Part shown: positions 46,615-56,074 of the stretch, piece by piece
Layout: every line of letters begins with the position of its first letter
Position numbering within the stretch: position 1 is the first letter of the stretch
Position numbers and translations under genes: made by a program
Assembly (NCBI GenBank): GCA_049841315.1
Contig: JASGDB010000068.1
Location: 1 to 64,000 of the forward strand
DNA from: JASGDB01 sp049841315
GTDB lineage: Bacteria; Bacteroidota; Bacteroidia; Flavobacteriales; Weeksellaceae
Length of the DNA stretch: 64,000 nt
Reading direction: 5' to 3'
Notes under the pieces: model-generated
The model's database searches: none
What the model saw: only the letters and a program-made list of their open reading frames with translations
What the model was told of the DNA's origin: nothing

Positions 46615-47424
46615 TTAAATAGGATAATTCGCCACCAACATTTCAGTTTTGCTTTTTCTTTTACCTGAATTTTTATCTGCTGTTATTTTTCTTTCTTTTT
46701 CCAATGCATACCAATTATTACGGCGGATATATTTATCTAAAATATCAGAAGGATAATTGCTCAATAAAAACTTTCCTTCAATAGTTTCCAAAACACCTAA
46801 TAAAGCAATATAATCTTTTTCGGTATAACCCGAATAATGCCCCTGATTCACTTTCGTATCGGCAATATAGGGAGGATCAATATAGAAGAAAGACTCAGGT
46901 GTATCCCTTGATTTGATGACTGCCAAAGCATCAACACTCTCAATATCTACATTGTTTAATCTGTTTAAAAGAAATTTTGCAAAGGCTTTCTTTTTGTTGT
47001 GAAAGCATTTGACCGCTTTGTTGGTATATTTTGTAAACTTATATCCACCTCCCAAAGTTCCGGAAAACCCCAGATTGCACAATGTCCGAAATGCCCACGC
47101 CACTTTTATACTATCAAAATGATGAGGATATTTTGACACAAACCTTGCGTGATGAAGTTGCTTTCTGCTGTAAGGAGTTCTGTTAACAAGAAGTTTTAAT
47201 ATTCCAAAATCACTTTGAATGACCTGATAGAAGTTGACAACCAGATTGTTGGTATCATTCAGTACTTCAATTTCAGAAGGAGCTTTTCTGAAAAATACCG
47301 CTGCTCATCCACAGAAAGGTTCACAATATAAGGTATGCTGAGGAATGAGTTCCACAATCATACGGCTCATTCTGATTTTTCCTCCGTAATAACAAATGGG
47401 AGGTTTGCAATTTCATAAATCCAT
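46615..47424 (-). CDS. dam: Dam-type adenine-N6 methylase, copy 1 (code 25 gene)
   Basis: A 269-residue D12 class methyltransferase. The SAM-binding motif is CEPFC(G)AAVFFRK with UGA at the conserved Gly, and the catalytic motif is FFYIDPPYIAD. A second UGA lies near the N-terminus. The C-terminus ends VANYPI. The gene is followed by, and paralogous to, another Dam gene. On mobile elements such methylases protect against restriction or mark DNA; the target site is unknown. Confidence 0.85.
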
Positions 47425-47450
47425 TAAATGTTTTTTAGAAAATAAAGAAC

Positions 47451-48284
47451 TTAAATAGGATAATTAGCCACTAACATTTCTGTTTTTCTTCTGGTTTTTC
47501 AAGCTTTAGCATTGTGGCTTGCGGACAATGCTTTATCAAATGACTTTACATACCGATTGTATTTTTTGATATAGGAATCCAAAATTTCTGACGGATAATT
47601 GGATAGCAGAAATTTCCCTTTGATATTAGCCAACACATCCAAATCCCTGATAAAATCAGCTTCAGAATAGGTTTTTGAGTAATGTCCCATATTTGTATTG
47701 ATATACGGAGGGTCACAATAAATGAAAGCATCTTCTCTGTCCCTGCTTTGGATAACTTTGTAGGCTTCATTTTGTTCGATTTGAGTGTAACGAAGCCTTT
47801 CCATTAAATCTATTCCAAAAGTATCCACCTTATTCTGAAAATTGAGAGTTGATCTCTTCTCCCTGTCATATCATCGGCTTCATATCTTGTTCAGGAATCA
47901 TTGATTAGTAACCACATACAATGCCCAAGCTCTGATTACAGGATCATCGGCAAATAATCGTGGACAGTCATAGATCAGCATTGCTTTTCTGTAGGTTTCT
48001 CTACTGAGAAGCGTTTCTGTAATTTTCAGTTCCAGTTTTTTATACTGACGTTTCAGTACCTGATAAAAGTTGACTACATTCATATTCACATCGTTGATGA
48101 TCTCGCAAGGAGCTGGTTCTTTCGCCCGATAGAGCGATCCACCTCCAAAGAAAGGTTCTATATAGATTTTATGCTCGGGAATTAAAGGAAGAATGTGTTT
48201 TAGCATGTTTTGTTTTCAACCATAATACGAAACCGGAGTTTTAATGAGGATTTTCGGTTTACTGTTTTTCGGTAAAGTCATCAT
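47451..48284 (-). CDS. dam: Dam-type adenine-N6 methylase, copy 2 (code 25 gene)
   Basis: A 277-residue paralog of the preceding gene with five in-frame UGA codons. SYY(G)KQNMLKHIL begins the domain, IEPFFGGGSLYRAK is the SAM motif, and FIYCDPPYINTNMGHYS is the catalytic DPPY motif. It ends with the same EMLVANYPI as copy 1. The two methylases differ enough to have different specificities. Confidence 0.85.
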
Positions 48285-48370
48285 TTAAAAAATAATGAAG
48301 TAAAATATTTCAGAAACATAATTGTCAAATGAAAATGGCTCGTCAATACAAGCCATTTTTAGAGAAGAGG

Positions 48371-48862
48371 CTAAACATTATTTGCCTTTTCTATAGTTAA
48401 TTTTTTAGAAGCAGGTTTGGAATCCAACTTTGCTTCTTTAGGTTTGTCTTCGGATTTTTCTTCCAAAGTCTTTTCTTTCGGTAATTCCGAAATAATTTCT
48501 TTTGAAGTTGTGTCAGGAGATTCCTGTTTTTCAGTTTCCGGTGCAGAATGAACTTTTGAATCCATCCATTCTTGCAGAGTCGGAAGCTTTGAAACATCCT
48601 TGCTCCATCGGTTGATAACGTAAGATATAATACTGAAATCATCTCCGATCAGCTGGAGCAATTCGTTGTTTTCCATTTCCACGAGATTGTATTCCGAAGG
48701 AACATCATCATCGTAAATATGGTTGATGATCTCAATCAGTTCCTTTCTGGTAAAAAACTTTACCATATCGGGACTGATGGATTGATACTGCGGTTCAGAT
48801 TTGGATCTGTCCTTAAGCACTATCGAAAATATTTTCAGTAGTGCGGTTTTGTTTTCGTTCAT
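48371..48862 (-). CDS. hypothetical mobile-element protein, paralog of 50356-50943
   Basis: A 163-residue protein. The N-terminal ~110 residues (FFTRKELIEIINHIYDDDVP, then ELLQLIGDDFSIISYVINRWS) align with those of the protein at 50356-50943. The tail is low complexity, rich in Lys, Glu and Pro. No known domain. It contains no internal UGA although both neighbouring blocks do. Confidence 0.6.
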   Translation of the reverse strand: MNENKTALLKIFSIVLKDRSKSEPQYQSISPDMVKFFTRKELIEIINHIYDDDVPSEYNLVEMENNELLQLIGDDFSIISYVINRWSKDVSKLPTLQEWMDSKVHSAPETEKQESPDTTSKEIISELPKEKTLEEKSEDKPKEAKLDSKPASKKLTIEKANNV

Positions 48863-48908
48863 AACTTTAGATTTTAGTTGTTAGACTTTTTTGTTTTCAG
48901 ATTTTGTT

Positions 48909-49190
48909 TTAGTTTTGATAAGAGAAGATAAATTGCGGATTAACCACTTCATATTTCTCTTTTACGTTCTTTTCGTTGACCCACGGATCAAAAGCATTAT
49001 AAGGCTTCAACCACAAATGGGTGACGATACGACCCTCGGTTTCTATGAGACTGCATTGAGGAAGTTCTTTCTCTCTTTCATATCCTTCAGGATCAGTTCT
49101 TAAAAATCCAAGAATTTTTACTTTTCTCTCTGACAGTATTTCATATTCCACCGTCCAGACCGAATTAATTAACCGTTCTGTTGCTTTCAT
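48909..49190 (-). CDS. hypothetical mobile-element protein
   Basis: A 93-residue protein, beta-rich (SVWTVEYEILSERKVKILGF), ending at TAA. Not recognised. It is part of a run of nine small same-strand genes with short spacers, each preceded by a T-rich/purine leader, without in-frame UGA. Confidence 0.55.
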   Translation of the reverse strand: MKATERLINSVWTVEYEILSERKVKILGFLRTDPEGYEREKELPQCSLIETEGRIVTHLWLKPYNAFDPWVNEKNVKEKYEVVNPQFIFSYQN

Positions 49191-49209
49191 AATGATATAG
49201 ATTTTTGTT

Positions 49210-49425
49210 TTAGTTCATACAAAGAGCCATAATGTGGACTCCTTCAACAGAAGAATTCTTTTCCGAGAGTTTTCCTCTTTCGATAAGGTTTCGGCGTGTT
49301 TCCTTAGCCTCCTGTAATGAGTGGTAAAAAGGATTAGGATGGAAGCACACCAAGTCCATCACCTCGGTTTTCTGTACGATGACATAATGCATCCATATAA
49401 ATACACAATGATTAAGTCCGTTCAT
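49210..49425 (-). CDS. hypothetical mobile-element protein, paralog of 49649-49846
   Basis: A frame of 71 residues; the segment NPFYHSLQEAKETRRNLIER matches KPYYPTRQEAEEIRQKLIEH in the protein at 49649-49846, so these are duplicates. The ATG at 49425 overlaps the TGA of the upstream gene (ATGA); an internal ATG (MHYVIV, 49392) is an alternative start. Function unknown. Confidence 0.55.
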   Translation of the reverse strand: MNGLNHCVFIWMHYVIVQKTEVMDLVCFHPNPFYHSLQEAKETRRNLIERGKLSEKNSSVEGVHIMALCMN

Positions 49426-49634
49426 ATTATTATTGAATAAATGATGACAAACTGAGTGGCATTTTCATTCGGAATAATCTGTTCAATTTTCCGGTTATTA
49501 TCAAAGAGACATCCGAGCTCGAAATTGACAAATTCTTCAAAATCTAAAGAGGCTTCATCATAATCTTTAATATAATCGTAATGCTTCTGCCTGTTAAGGA
49601 TTATTACCTGTGGCAGTAATTTTTTGTTTTCCAT
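49422..49634 (-). CDS. hypothetical mobile-element protein ending in UGA
   Basis: A 70-residue protein starting MENKKLLPQVIILNRQKHYD. Its TGA stop (49422-49424) overlaps the ATG of the next gene, a normal coupling in the standard code. If UGA were Gly here it would read on through the next gene in another frame and fuse to the gene at 48909-49190, which looks unnatural. This is the clearest sign that this block follows the standard code. Confidence 0.5.
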   Translation of the reverse strand: MENKKLLPQVIILNRQKHYDYIKDYDEASLDFEEFVNFELGCLFDNNRKIEQIIPNENATQFVIIYSIII

Positions 49635-49648
49635 TTTGTTTTAAGTTT

Positions 49649-49846
49649 TTAGGTGTCTTCTATTACTATGTATAGTTTTTTAACGATACAGTTGCTTTCT
49701 GTTATAATCTCGTTGTGTTCAATTAGCTTTTGCCTGATTTCTTCGGCTTCCTGCCTTGTCGGGTAATAAGGCTTCGGATCAACGTAGATCCATTGGAACT
49801 CTCCATTTTCATCAGCAAGAGCAACGACATAGATTTCTTCTAACAT
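49649..49846 (-). CDS. hypothetical mobile-element protein
   Basis: A 65-residue protein (EIYVVALADENGEFQWIYVD at the N-terminus), likely a small alpha/beta fold. It is a paralog of the product of 49210-49425. No function known. Confidence 0.55.
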   Translation of the reverse strand: MLEEIYVVALADENGEFQWIYVDPKPYYPTRQEAEEIRQKLIEHNEIITESNCIVKKLYIVIEDT

Positions 49847-49877
49847 TGAGATGAGTAGATTTTAAGGTTGCTAAATT

Positions 49878-50318
49878 TTAATTTTCACCAGTCCATAATT
49901 TCTTTGATTCGTCAAACCCGATCCATTGGTGGTTTTCGTCAAATCCGCGAGAACCTAATTCGTGACGGATCATCTTTTCCAAAGGAATTTTGTACTTTAG
50001 AATAAAGCGGAGGAGTTCCCCTTCCATTACTTGAAATTTTCCGAGCAGCTCTTCCCAGTGATTGAGTAGTTCTTTGTCTTTCGATATTTTTTCTAAATCT
50101 TTATACGAAAGATGTTCATACGTTTCAGGTAAGGAATAGTAGTGATGAGTAATGTCCATTTCTTCGGCAGTTTTCATATCGGCAACCACAAAGTTGTCTT
50201 CGGGTCCGTCAAAAACCACAAACTGTTTTGGAATATTCCTGTGTTCAAACTCCAGCCATAACGCCCTGTCTCTGGCTTTATCCAGATCATCATAAAATTC
50301 TAAGAAGTGTTGTTTCAT
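49878..50318 (-). CDS. hypothetical mobile-element protein
   Basis: A 146-residue acidic protein with Trp/Tyr-rich patches (DRALWLEFEHRNIPKQFVVF, HHYYSLPETYEHLSYKDLE). Not recognised. It is similar in character to accessory proteins of Bacteroidota plasmids and conjugative elements. No internal UGA. Confidence 0.55.
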   Translation of the reverse strand: MKQHFLEFYDDLDKARDRALWLEFEHRNIPKQFVVFDGPEDNFVVADMKTAEEMDITHHYYSLPETYEHLSYKDLEKISKDKELLNHWEELLGKFQVMEGELLRFILKYKIPLEKMIRHELGSRGFDENHQWIGFDESKKLWTGEN

Positions 50319-50355
50319 TTTTGTTTTTTTTAATGATAAATAGGATAAAACGGGA

Positions 50356-50943
50356 TTAAAGTCTCATAATTTTGAGTTCGCTTTTTTGGAATTTTCTTTC
50401 GACAATAAGACGATTAAGTTCGGCTTCTGCTTTTTCAAATGTGTCGTACAGTCTTGCAGGAGGAGTGGTAATAATATACTTGTCTTCCTCACTGACATCG
50501 GAACAGAATATTCCGTACATCGGTTGGGGAGCTCCGGCTTTATAGGACAATGCGTTGAAATTGCCGTAGTCGTACTCATCCCAATCAGCAATGACCTTCT
50601 CCATCAGATAGTGAGTATGAAGCTGGAGCTGGTCGAGAATATCGTACACTTTTTGAGGTGTTATTTTTTTCTGAATTTCCTTAGACCATTGCTCTAAGCA
50701 ATACGATAGAATATGAACATCATCTCCGATGGTTTGGAGTAATTCTTCTTTATTCATCGTATCAATACCCAATTCTTCAGGTACTTTATCCATAAAAAGC
50801 CATTGGATAATCTGAATAAGTTCTTCACGATTGAACAGTTGCAGAAATACTGAACTTACCTGTTCCGGATCTTCCGTTTCCATTTTCTTTCTGAGGGTTC
50901 TCAGGAAATACTGAACCAGTATTCTTCTTTTTTGTTTGTTCAT
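50356..50943 (-). CDS. hypothetical mobile-element protein, paralog of 48371-48862
   Basis: A 195-residue protein whose first ~105 residues (LFNREELIQIIQWLFMDKVP, then ELLQTIGDDVHILSYCLEQWS) match the protein at 48371-48862. The C-terminal part has FNALSYKAGAPQPMYGIFC and a small alpha/beta end like the 49649 family. It may therefore be a fusion of the two small families in this block. Confidence 0.6.
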   Translation of the reverse strand: MNKQKRRILVQYFLRTLRKKMETEDPEQVSSVFLQLFNREELIQIIQWLFMDKVPEELGIDTMNKEELLQTIGDDVHILSYCLEQWSKEIQKKITPQKVYDILDQLQLHTHYLMEKVIADWDEYDYGNFNALSYKAGAPQPMYGIFCSDVSEEDKYIITTPPARLYDTFEKAEAELNRLIVERKFQKSELKIMRL

Positions 50944-50964
50944 TTGTTTTAGGTTTTTTGAGGA

Positions 50965-51483
50965 TTAAATTTTTTGAGAGCATTGACGGATGAATTCATC
51001 TTCATCAGGAAGATTCTCCAGTAGAAATGAAGCAACAATTTTGACAGGATAATATTCGTTCTCTCCGTCATACAAGGGATAAAAGCGATCTTCCTTTGAA
51101 ATTCCGAAGGTGTTATTTCCTCTGTAGACTTCCAGTACATTCTTGTCGAGATCAATCACATACGCCCATTCGCACCAATAACTATTGGCTGCAAATGCAT
51201 ATGCATTGGCAAGTATGATTTCTTCAAGGTCTTTGTATTTGAGAAGTTCGTCCAGAATTTCTCCTCCAATACTTCCATCGTGAATAGAAATTTTCTTGTG
51301 GTCTTCCTCACTTTGAAAGTTTACTTTGGGGAGTATTGCTTTCAGATGTCTTACATTGGATTGTTCTTTCAGGAAATCCAGCAGAGTACATCCGGTTACT
51401 TCAGGATATCCGTCCCATTGCCCGAACTGGGCAACCTTTACTTCTTCATTGTAAATAGCAATGGTTACATTTCTTGATGCCAT
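50965..51483 (-). CDS. hypothetical phage/plasmid-type protein
   Basis: A 172-residue protein from the ATG at 51483 (MASRNVTIAIYNEEVKVAQF); the longer frame from 51543 lacks a plausible N-terminus and overlaps the upstream gene. FGQWDGYPEVTG is a motif I associate with small proteins on phages and plasmids. Nine or more glycines and no UGA. Function unknown. Confidence 0.6.
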   Translation of the reverse strand: MASRNVTIAIYNEEVKVAQFGQWDGYPEVTGCTLLDFLKEQSNVRHLKAILPKVNFQSEEDHKKISIHDGSIGGEILDELLKYKDLEEIILANAYAFAANSYWCEWAYVIDLDKNVLEVYRGNNTFGISKEDRFYPLYDGENEYYPVKIVASFLLENLPDEDEFIRQCSQKI

Positions 51484-51520
51484 AATTTTTGTTGTTTTAA
51501 TTGTTAATAATTTTGTTTGC

Positions 51521-51745
51521 TTAATCCTGATTTTCGTTATCATCTTCAGGTTCGCAGTAGGTCATAATTGTTGCAAGAAGATGATCGTAATCTCCACTTT
51601 GGGCTTCCTCTAGTACGAGGTCGATTTCCTCCTGTGTCCAGTTTTCTCTGACTGCTTGTCTTCTAAATGCTCCCATAATAGCGAATGCATTTCCGTCAAT
51701 CCCAACCAATTCGAGGTTGACTGTTTTTCCGATCTTGTTTTCCAT
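51521..51745 (-). CDS. small acidic phage/plasmid-type protein
   Basis: A 74-residue protein with GNAFAIMGAFRRQAVRENWT and EEAQSGDYDHLLATIMTY, a pattern common among small accessory proteins of phages and plasmids. It is the first gene of the nine-gene block. The region 51746-52054 upstream is a divergent, AT-rich intergenic gap in which I see no gene. Confidence 0.6.
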   Translation of the reverse strand: MENKIGKTVNLELVGIDGNAFAIMGAFRRQAVRENWTQEEIDLVLEEAQSGDYDHLLATIMTYCEPEDDNENQD

Positions 51746-52054
51746 TTTGTTTTTTGTTTTAGGATTAATAAATAGTTGTTTTTTTAGAGGGAATATGGGA
51801 GCTGGAAGCAGGATGTTACTTCTCGCTTCCTTCTTCTCATTTCCAGTTTCCTGCTTTGTAGTTTATTTACATTTTTGTTTTCTGTGATTTTATATGCTTG
51901 CAAGCGGTGGTGCTTGTATTGATTTTGAATTGAAAAACAAGAGAAGTTGAAGCAGTTCAGCTTTACATTTTTAAAATTTGTCAATAGGAAAAACAGAATA
52001 AAAAAAGAGTAATGAATAAGGGGTTCTTGCATCAAAAAATGGAGATGTTCCTTT

Positions 52055-53584
52055 GTGTTAAGTGCTGTTCCCTCTGTTCTTTGGAGCTTCCCAAAAGTCT
52101 GTTTAAAAATCCCGTCAAAAGTCTATGGGCAAATAGGTGTCTATTTTGTCGTCCTTGACAGAAGGACTTGCATTAAAGAGAGAAAAAGATATGTTGCACC
52201 TTCGTTTTTATTTCTTAATCTGTCAAAAAATGTCCATATTAAAACATCTTGTCGAGTTTGTCGACTTCCGTATTCATCTGTATTTTTTAGACCCAAGCCT
52301 GTTCCGCTCCACCTTCACGCTTTAAGAAGACATATGATCATTACGTGAAGAAGCGGTTCAGGCAAAAGCGAGTTTTTAAAAGCATTATTTTATCAATTGC
52401 AGTTCTTATCCCACAAAAAACAGCAGTTCTCTTTAATCCTCATTGACCCCCATTGAGACTTGGCAGAAAGTATGTTGTCGTTTCGTATTAACCAATTAAA
52501 GAATCGTATCATCTACATTGAGCCACAGTGGGAGAAAGACAAAATTCCCTGTATTAATCCATTCCGATGGCGTGTCGCCGAGCCTGTTATGGTTGACCTG
52601 CTTTCCCAACAGTTTGCTAAAACCTTGTCGGAGCTGATCTCAGAAGCAGGACTGTCCCTTCAAATGGAGACTTTACTTAAACCCTGTCTGGCGGTATTGT
52701 TTTCAACCTGAGAATGTGGTTTATCCGATCTACAGGATTTTATGAACGATGAGACCAATGAACATTGGATAGAACTCTGAAAGAACTCTAAAAATTCTGT
52801 GTACAGGAAGTTCTTTGAAAATGCCTTCAAAAACAAAAGGTACAGTGCCACCAAACTGGCGATTTATACAAGATTACAGCATCTGCAAAACAATTACATC
52901 TTTTATCAAATGATGAACGGAGAGTCTCATTTCGATTTAAAAAAGGAGATGAAACAAGGAAAAATTATTCTGTTTAATCTTTCAAAAGGAAAATTGGGAG
53001 AGGACACGAGTAAGGCACTTTGAAAATTTATTTCCGCAACATTACTCAGTATTTCTTTACAAAGAGCATTTGAAGAGGAAAGATTCAGAAAGCCCTGCTA
53101 TTTGTTTGTTGATGAATTCCATTCGATATCATCTTGAAGTAATAGTCGGGAAACGCTGTTTGCAGAATCAAGGAAATACAAAATTCATCTGATTGTCGGA
53201 ACGCAAACTCTTAACCAGCTTCCGACTTCACTTAAAAATATGGTAATGAACAATACTGCTGTAAAGGTCGTTGGTATGAACGGACTGCCTGCATTAAAAG
53301 AGCAGTCAGGAGATCTTGGAGTGTCATTTAACACCCTAAAATTCCTTCCTCCTTTCCATTTTTTTGCGAAGCAGGATCATTATTCCGCAGTAAAAATTAA
53401 AACACCGGATTATCTTTTGAAGCATCCGAAAAGATATTTTCTTTCAAAGAAGGAGCAGGAAAAATTTAAAAAAGAACTTCTTGCTCAAAACTTGCTGTAC
53501 AGAAATAAAGACGAAACAAGCTCTTCCCCAAACCAAAACGAATCAAAGTCCAGCGATAAATTCAAACCTAAGTTTCAACTCTAA
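52055..53584 (+). CDS. type IV coupling protein/HerA-like ATPase with six in-frame UGA codons (code 25 gene)
   Basis: A 509-residue frame from a GTG; no in-frame ATG lies nearby. Walker A is IIT(G)RSGSGKSEFLK, followed by LILIDPH(G)DLAES. Walker B is CYLFVDEFHSISS(G)S. ETLFAESRKYKIHLIVGTQT is the family's sensor region. UGA occupies the conserved Gly before the P-loop and in DPHGD. The family (T4CP, TraD/HerA-like, frequent in CPR and Gram-positive elements) couples relaxosomes to the export channel. It differs from the TraG/VirD4 protein at 24080-25492. The exact start is uncertain. Confidence 0.83.
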
Positions 53585-53644
53585 CAATTCCTGTTATTAA
53601 GAATACAAGGTACTTTAGCCTTTTTATTTTTTGAACTCAACGGA

Positions 53645-54496
53645 ATGATTACCAAAAGACTCTTTTTCAGAACCCTTACACCTTCACAGGAAAACATTCT
53701 GCTTTCGCTGGCTCGTTATAAATTCCTGACCACCTGACAGATGATTGCTCTTTGACTCATGAAACGCAGAAACAACCTTAACAGCCAGCTTTTTGAACTC
53801 AGAATGTGGAAAAATCCGCTTATAGGCTCAGCGGTTTTTGGAGTTCATCCAAAATTATGAAAATTGGAAAGCATTCATTTTCTGACCAAACATGGAGCAA
53901 ATCTCATTAAAGAACGTTTGGATTTTAACGAAACAATAAAGTTTCCCAAATGAAACAGCGTTATTTTTCAGAAAGATTATTTCCATAGAATCAGTACGGT
54001 CAATATATATATTGCCTTGCAGAAGCGGTCATTAGACAATGATGCCGAATTGCTCTTTTTCTTAACGTACTTCGACAAAGTTTCTTCCTGAAAGAAAAAT
54101 GGAACAAAAGCGGAAACCTACATTCCGTTCTGAGATAAAGAATATCTGATTGCTGATGCCATTTGTATGTTTGAAACCGAAACAAGAAAAGAATTACTTG
54201 TTGTTGAAGTTTATAATGGAACAGAAACCAATCGTGTTCATCATTCTTTGCTTCAGCATTTGAAAGCACTCAGCTATTGAGAACCGAGCAGAATGTTCGG
54301 ACTGGATTATGGTTCACGTGTGCTTTGTGTTTTTGAATCCGAATCGTGCAAAATTCAAACGATGAAAAGACTGAATGGAGACGAGCGTTTTCAATCAGCA
54401 AAAGATTACTTCCTTTTCAAAAATTTAGAAGAGACACAGAAAAATGTGTTTGAAGGATGGTGGTTGTTTGATGGGGAGAGAGTAGTGTTGTTTTAA
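53645..54496 (+). CDS. replication-relaxation family protein with seven in-frame UGA codons (code 25 gene)
   Basis: A 283-residue protein matching the Replic_Relax family: an N-terminal winged helix (LTPSQENILLSLARYKFLTT(G)QMIAL(G)LMKRR) and a C-terminal nuclease-like part (YLIADAICMFE, then ELLVVEVYNGTE). Family members start or help plasmid replication and mobilization. It lies 60 bases after the coupling ATPase gene, a common pairing. Standard-code reading leaves only fragments. Confidence 0.8.
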
Positions 54497-54546
54497 AATG
54501 TAAAATACATATAAGATTTCTTATTTAATGATGAATAAGAATTATT

Positions 54547-55488
54547 ATGTGATCAAAACTTCTCACATTAGAAGAAAGGCTAAAAATTCATAAACTACGA
54601 ACGATAGAAAAGAAATCCTATTCAGAGATCGGGAGAATACTGGGTCGTTATCATAAAACGATCAGTAAAGAAATAAAAAAGAATTTGGTTAATGGGCAAT
54701 ATGACCCTTGGCTTGCCGACAAAAATGCCAAAGAACGGAGAAGTATATTATCAGGAAAATGAACAGCTATTCTTTTGGATAATGCAGAATTAAGAAATGA
54801 GATCATAAAAAGGCTGACTTCCAAAGATGAAGATCGGTCTCCCCATACGATCAGCTGAAGATTAAAAAAAGAGTGAAAATTTTGTGTAAATCCTCAAACT
54901 ATCTACAGATACATTTACAACCACGAACCGGAATTAGAAAACAGTCTCAGACTTGGAAGAAAATACAAGAAAAAAACACCGTTTTCCAAAAAGTATATTG
55001 GTGAAAGAGATAAAATAGTAGATACGAGACAAAGATTGGGTGATGTTGAGATAGATACCATAGCTGAAGGAAGAAAAAGAAAAATACTACTGACGATATT
55101 TGACAGAAAATCGAGATATTGCCGATTGAGAAAAATCACATCAAACAGGACAGAATCCATATGTGAGCTTGTTGTTGAGGCTTTACAATGATATAATATC
55201 AAAACCATTACCGCAGATAATGGTTGGGAGTTTGCCGATCGGGAGCTGATAGAAGTAAGATTATGAGTTCCTGTATATTTTTCCAAACCATTTTGTGGCT
55301 GGCAGAAATGAACCAATGAGCATGGCAACCGATGTATCAGAAAACGGATACCCAAAGGTTTTGGTGATATTACCATTGAGTGAGTTCAGAAAATAGAGCA
55401 TATGCTTAATCACAAACCAAGAGAAATATTAAACTATAAAACACCTTATGAGGTGTTTTTCGGAAAGGAAATGAAGTTTTTTAACTAA
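54547..55488 (+). CDS. IS30-family transposase with eight in-frame UGA codons (code 25 gene)
   Basis: A 313-residue DDE transposase. The HTH start is LTLEERLKIHKLRTIEKKSY. The catalytic residues are in DVEIDTIAEG (Asp), ITADNGWEF (Asp) and QK(G)TNEHGNRCIRKRIPKG (Glu). UGA sits on the Gly of the invariant GTNE motif. The second codon is UGA (M(G)SKLL). I could not find clear terminal inverted repeats, so the boundaries of the IS, and whether it is still mobile, are not established. Confidence 0.87.
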
Positions 55489-55592
55489 TGAAATAATGAA
55501 CTCAGCCCCAATAAAAAAGAAATACAAAAATTCCCTTGCTTTTTTTCTTTTTTTCGATATGGTACTGCCCTAATCCAAAAACAAGAAAAATT

Positions 55593-55991
55593 ATGAGTAA
55601 CAAGAAATTTCATTTTGTACGTTATGAATTCGGAACTGTAAATGCAGACAACGGTCAGCAAGCCTCCCAATTGATTGCTAATCCGTTTGCTCCTAAAGAA
55701 AGCAGAGTCCTTGTGATTGTATCTCCAAAGGTAGGAACTCCGGTATTCCCCAATCTGAAACATGAGGAAATCATCGACCGCATTGCTTATTTGGAAACAG
55801 CAATTATCTGGAAAGAGGAACACTTCGAGCAGAAAGCCAAGGAACTGGAAAAAGCATCAGGAGAATACTTCTATGATCGAAACAAGTTTACTTCTGCCTT
55901 GTATGAAATGATTAAAAATCACAATCGTGACGAAGGTATCTCTTGGTCTACGGTAAAGTATTATCTCAATGAGTTTTGTTCCACTAATTAA
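55593..55991 (+). CDS. hypothetical protein at the right end of the recoded tract
   Basis: A 132-residue protein starting MSNKKFHFVRYEFGTVNADN, probably alpha/beta with a helical C-terminal half. Not recognised. It has no internal UGA and is the first gene after the last recoded gene, ending in a strong terminator. Confidence 0.55.
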   Translation: MSNKKFHFVRYEFGTVNADNGQQASQLIANPFAPKESRVLVIVSPKVGTPVFPNLKHEEIIDRIAYLETAIIWKEEHFEQKAKELEKASGEYFYDRNKFTSALYEMIKNHNRDEGISWSTVKYYLNEFCSTN

Positions 55992-55995
55992 ACGT

Positions 55996-56030
55996 AAACT
56001 CCCACTGGAAAAACCAGTGGGAGTTTTTGA
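55996..56030 (+). terminator. rho-independent terminator
   Basis: A perfect 13-bp stem AAACTCCCACTGG/CCAGTGGGAGTTT (55996-56008 and 56014-56026) with an AAAAA loop and T run. Confidence 0.88.
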
Positions 56031-56074
56031 AATATCTCGGATATTATGTACATTTATTCCCTTACAATATTATT

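Noticed and set aside
36781..55488. UGA read as tryptophan (code 4) or selenocysteine.
   Set aside because: TGG is used for Trp in the same genes, and UGA lies at conserved glycines (P-loop, GTNE, Dam motif I, RelE). There are far too many UGAs for selenocysteine and no SECIS-like pattern was seen.
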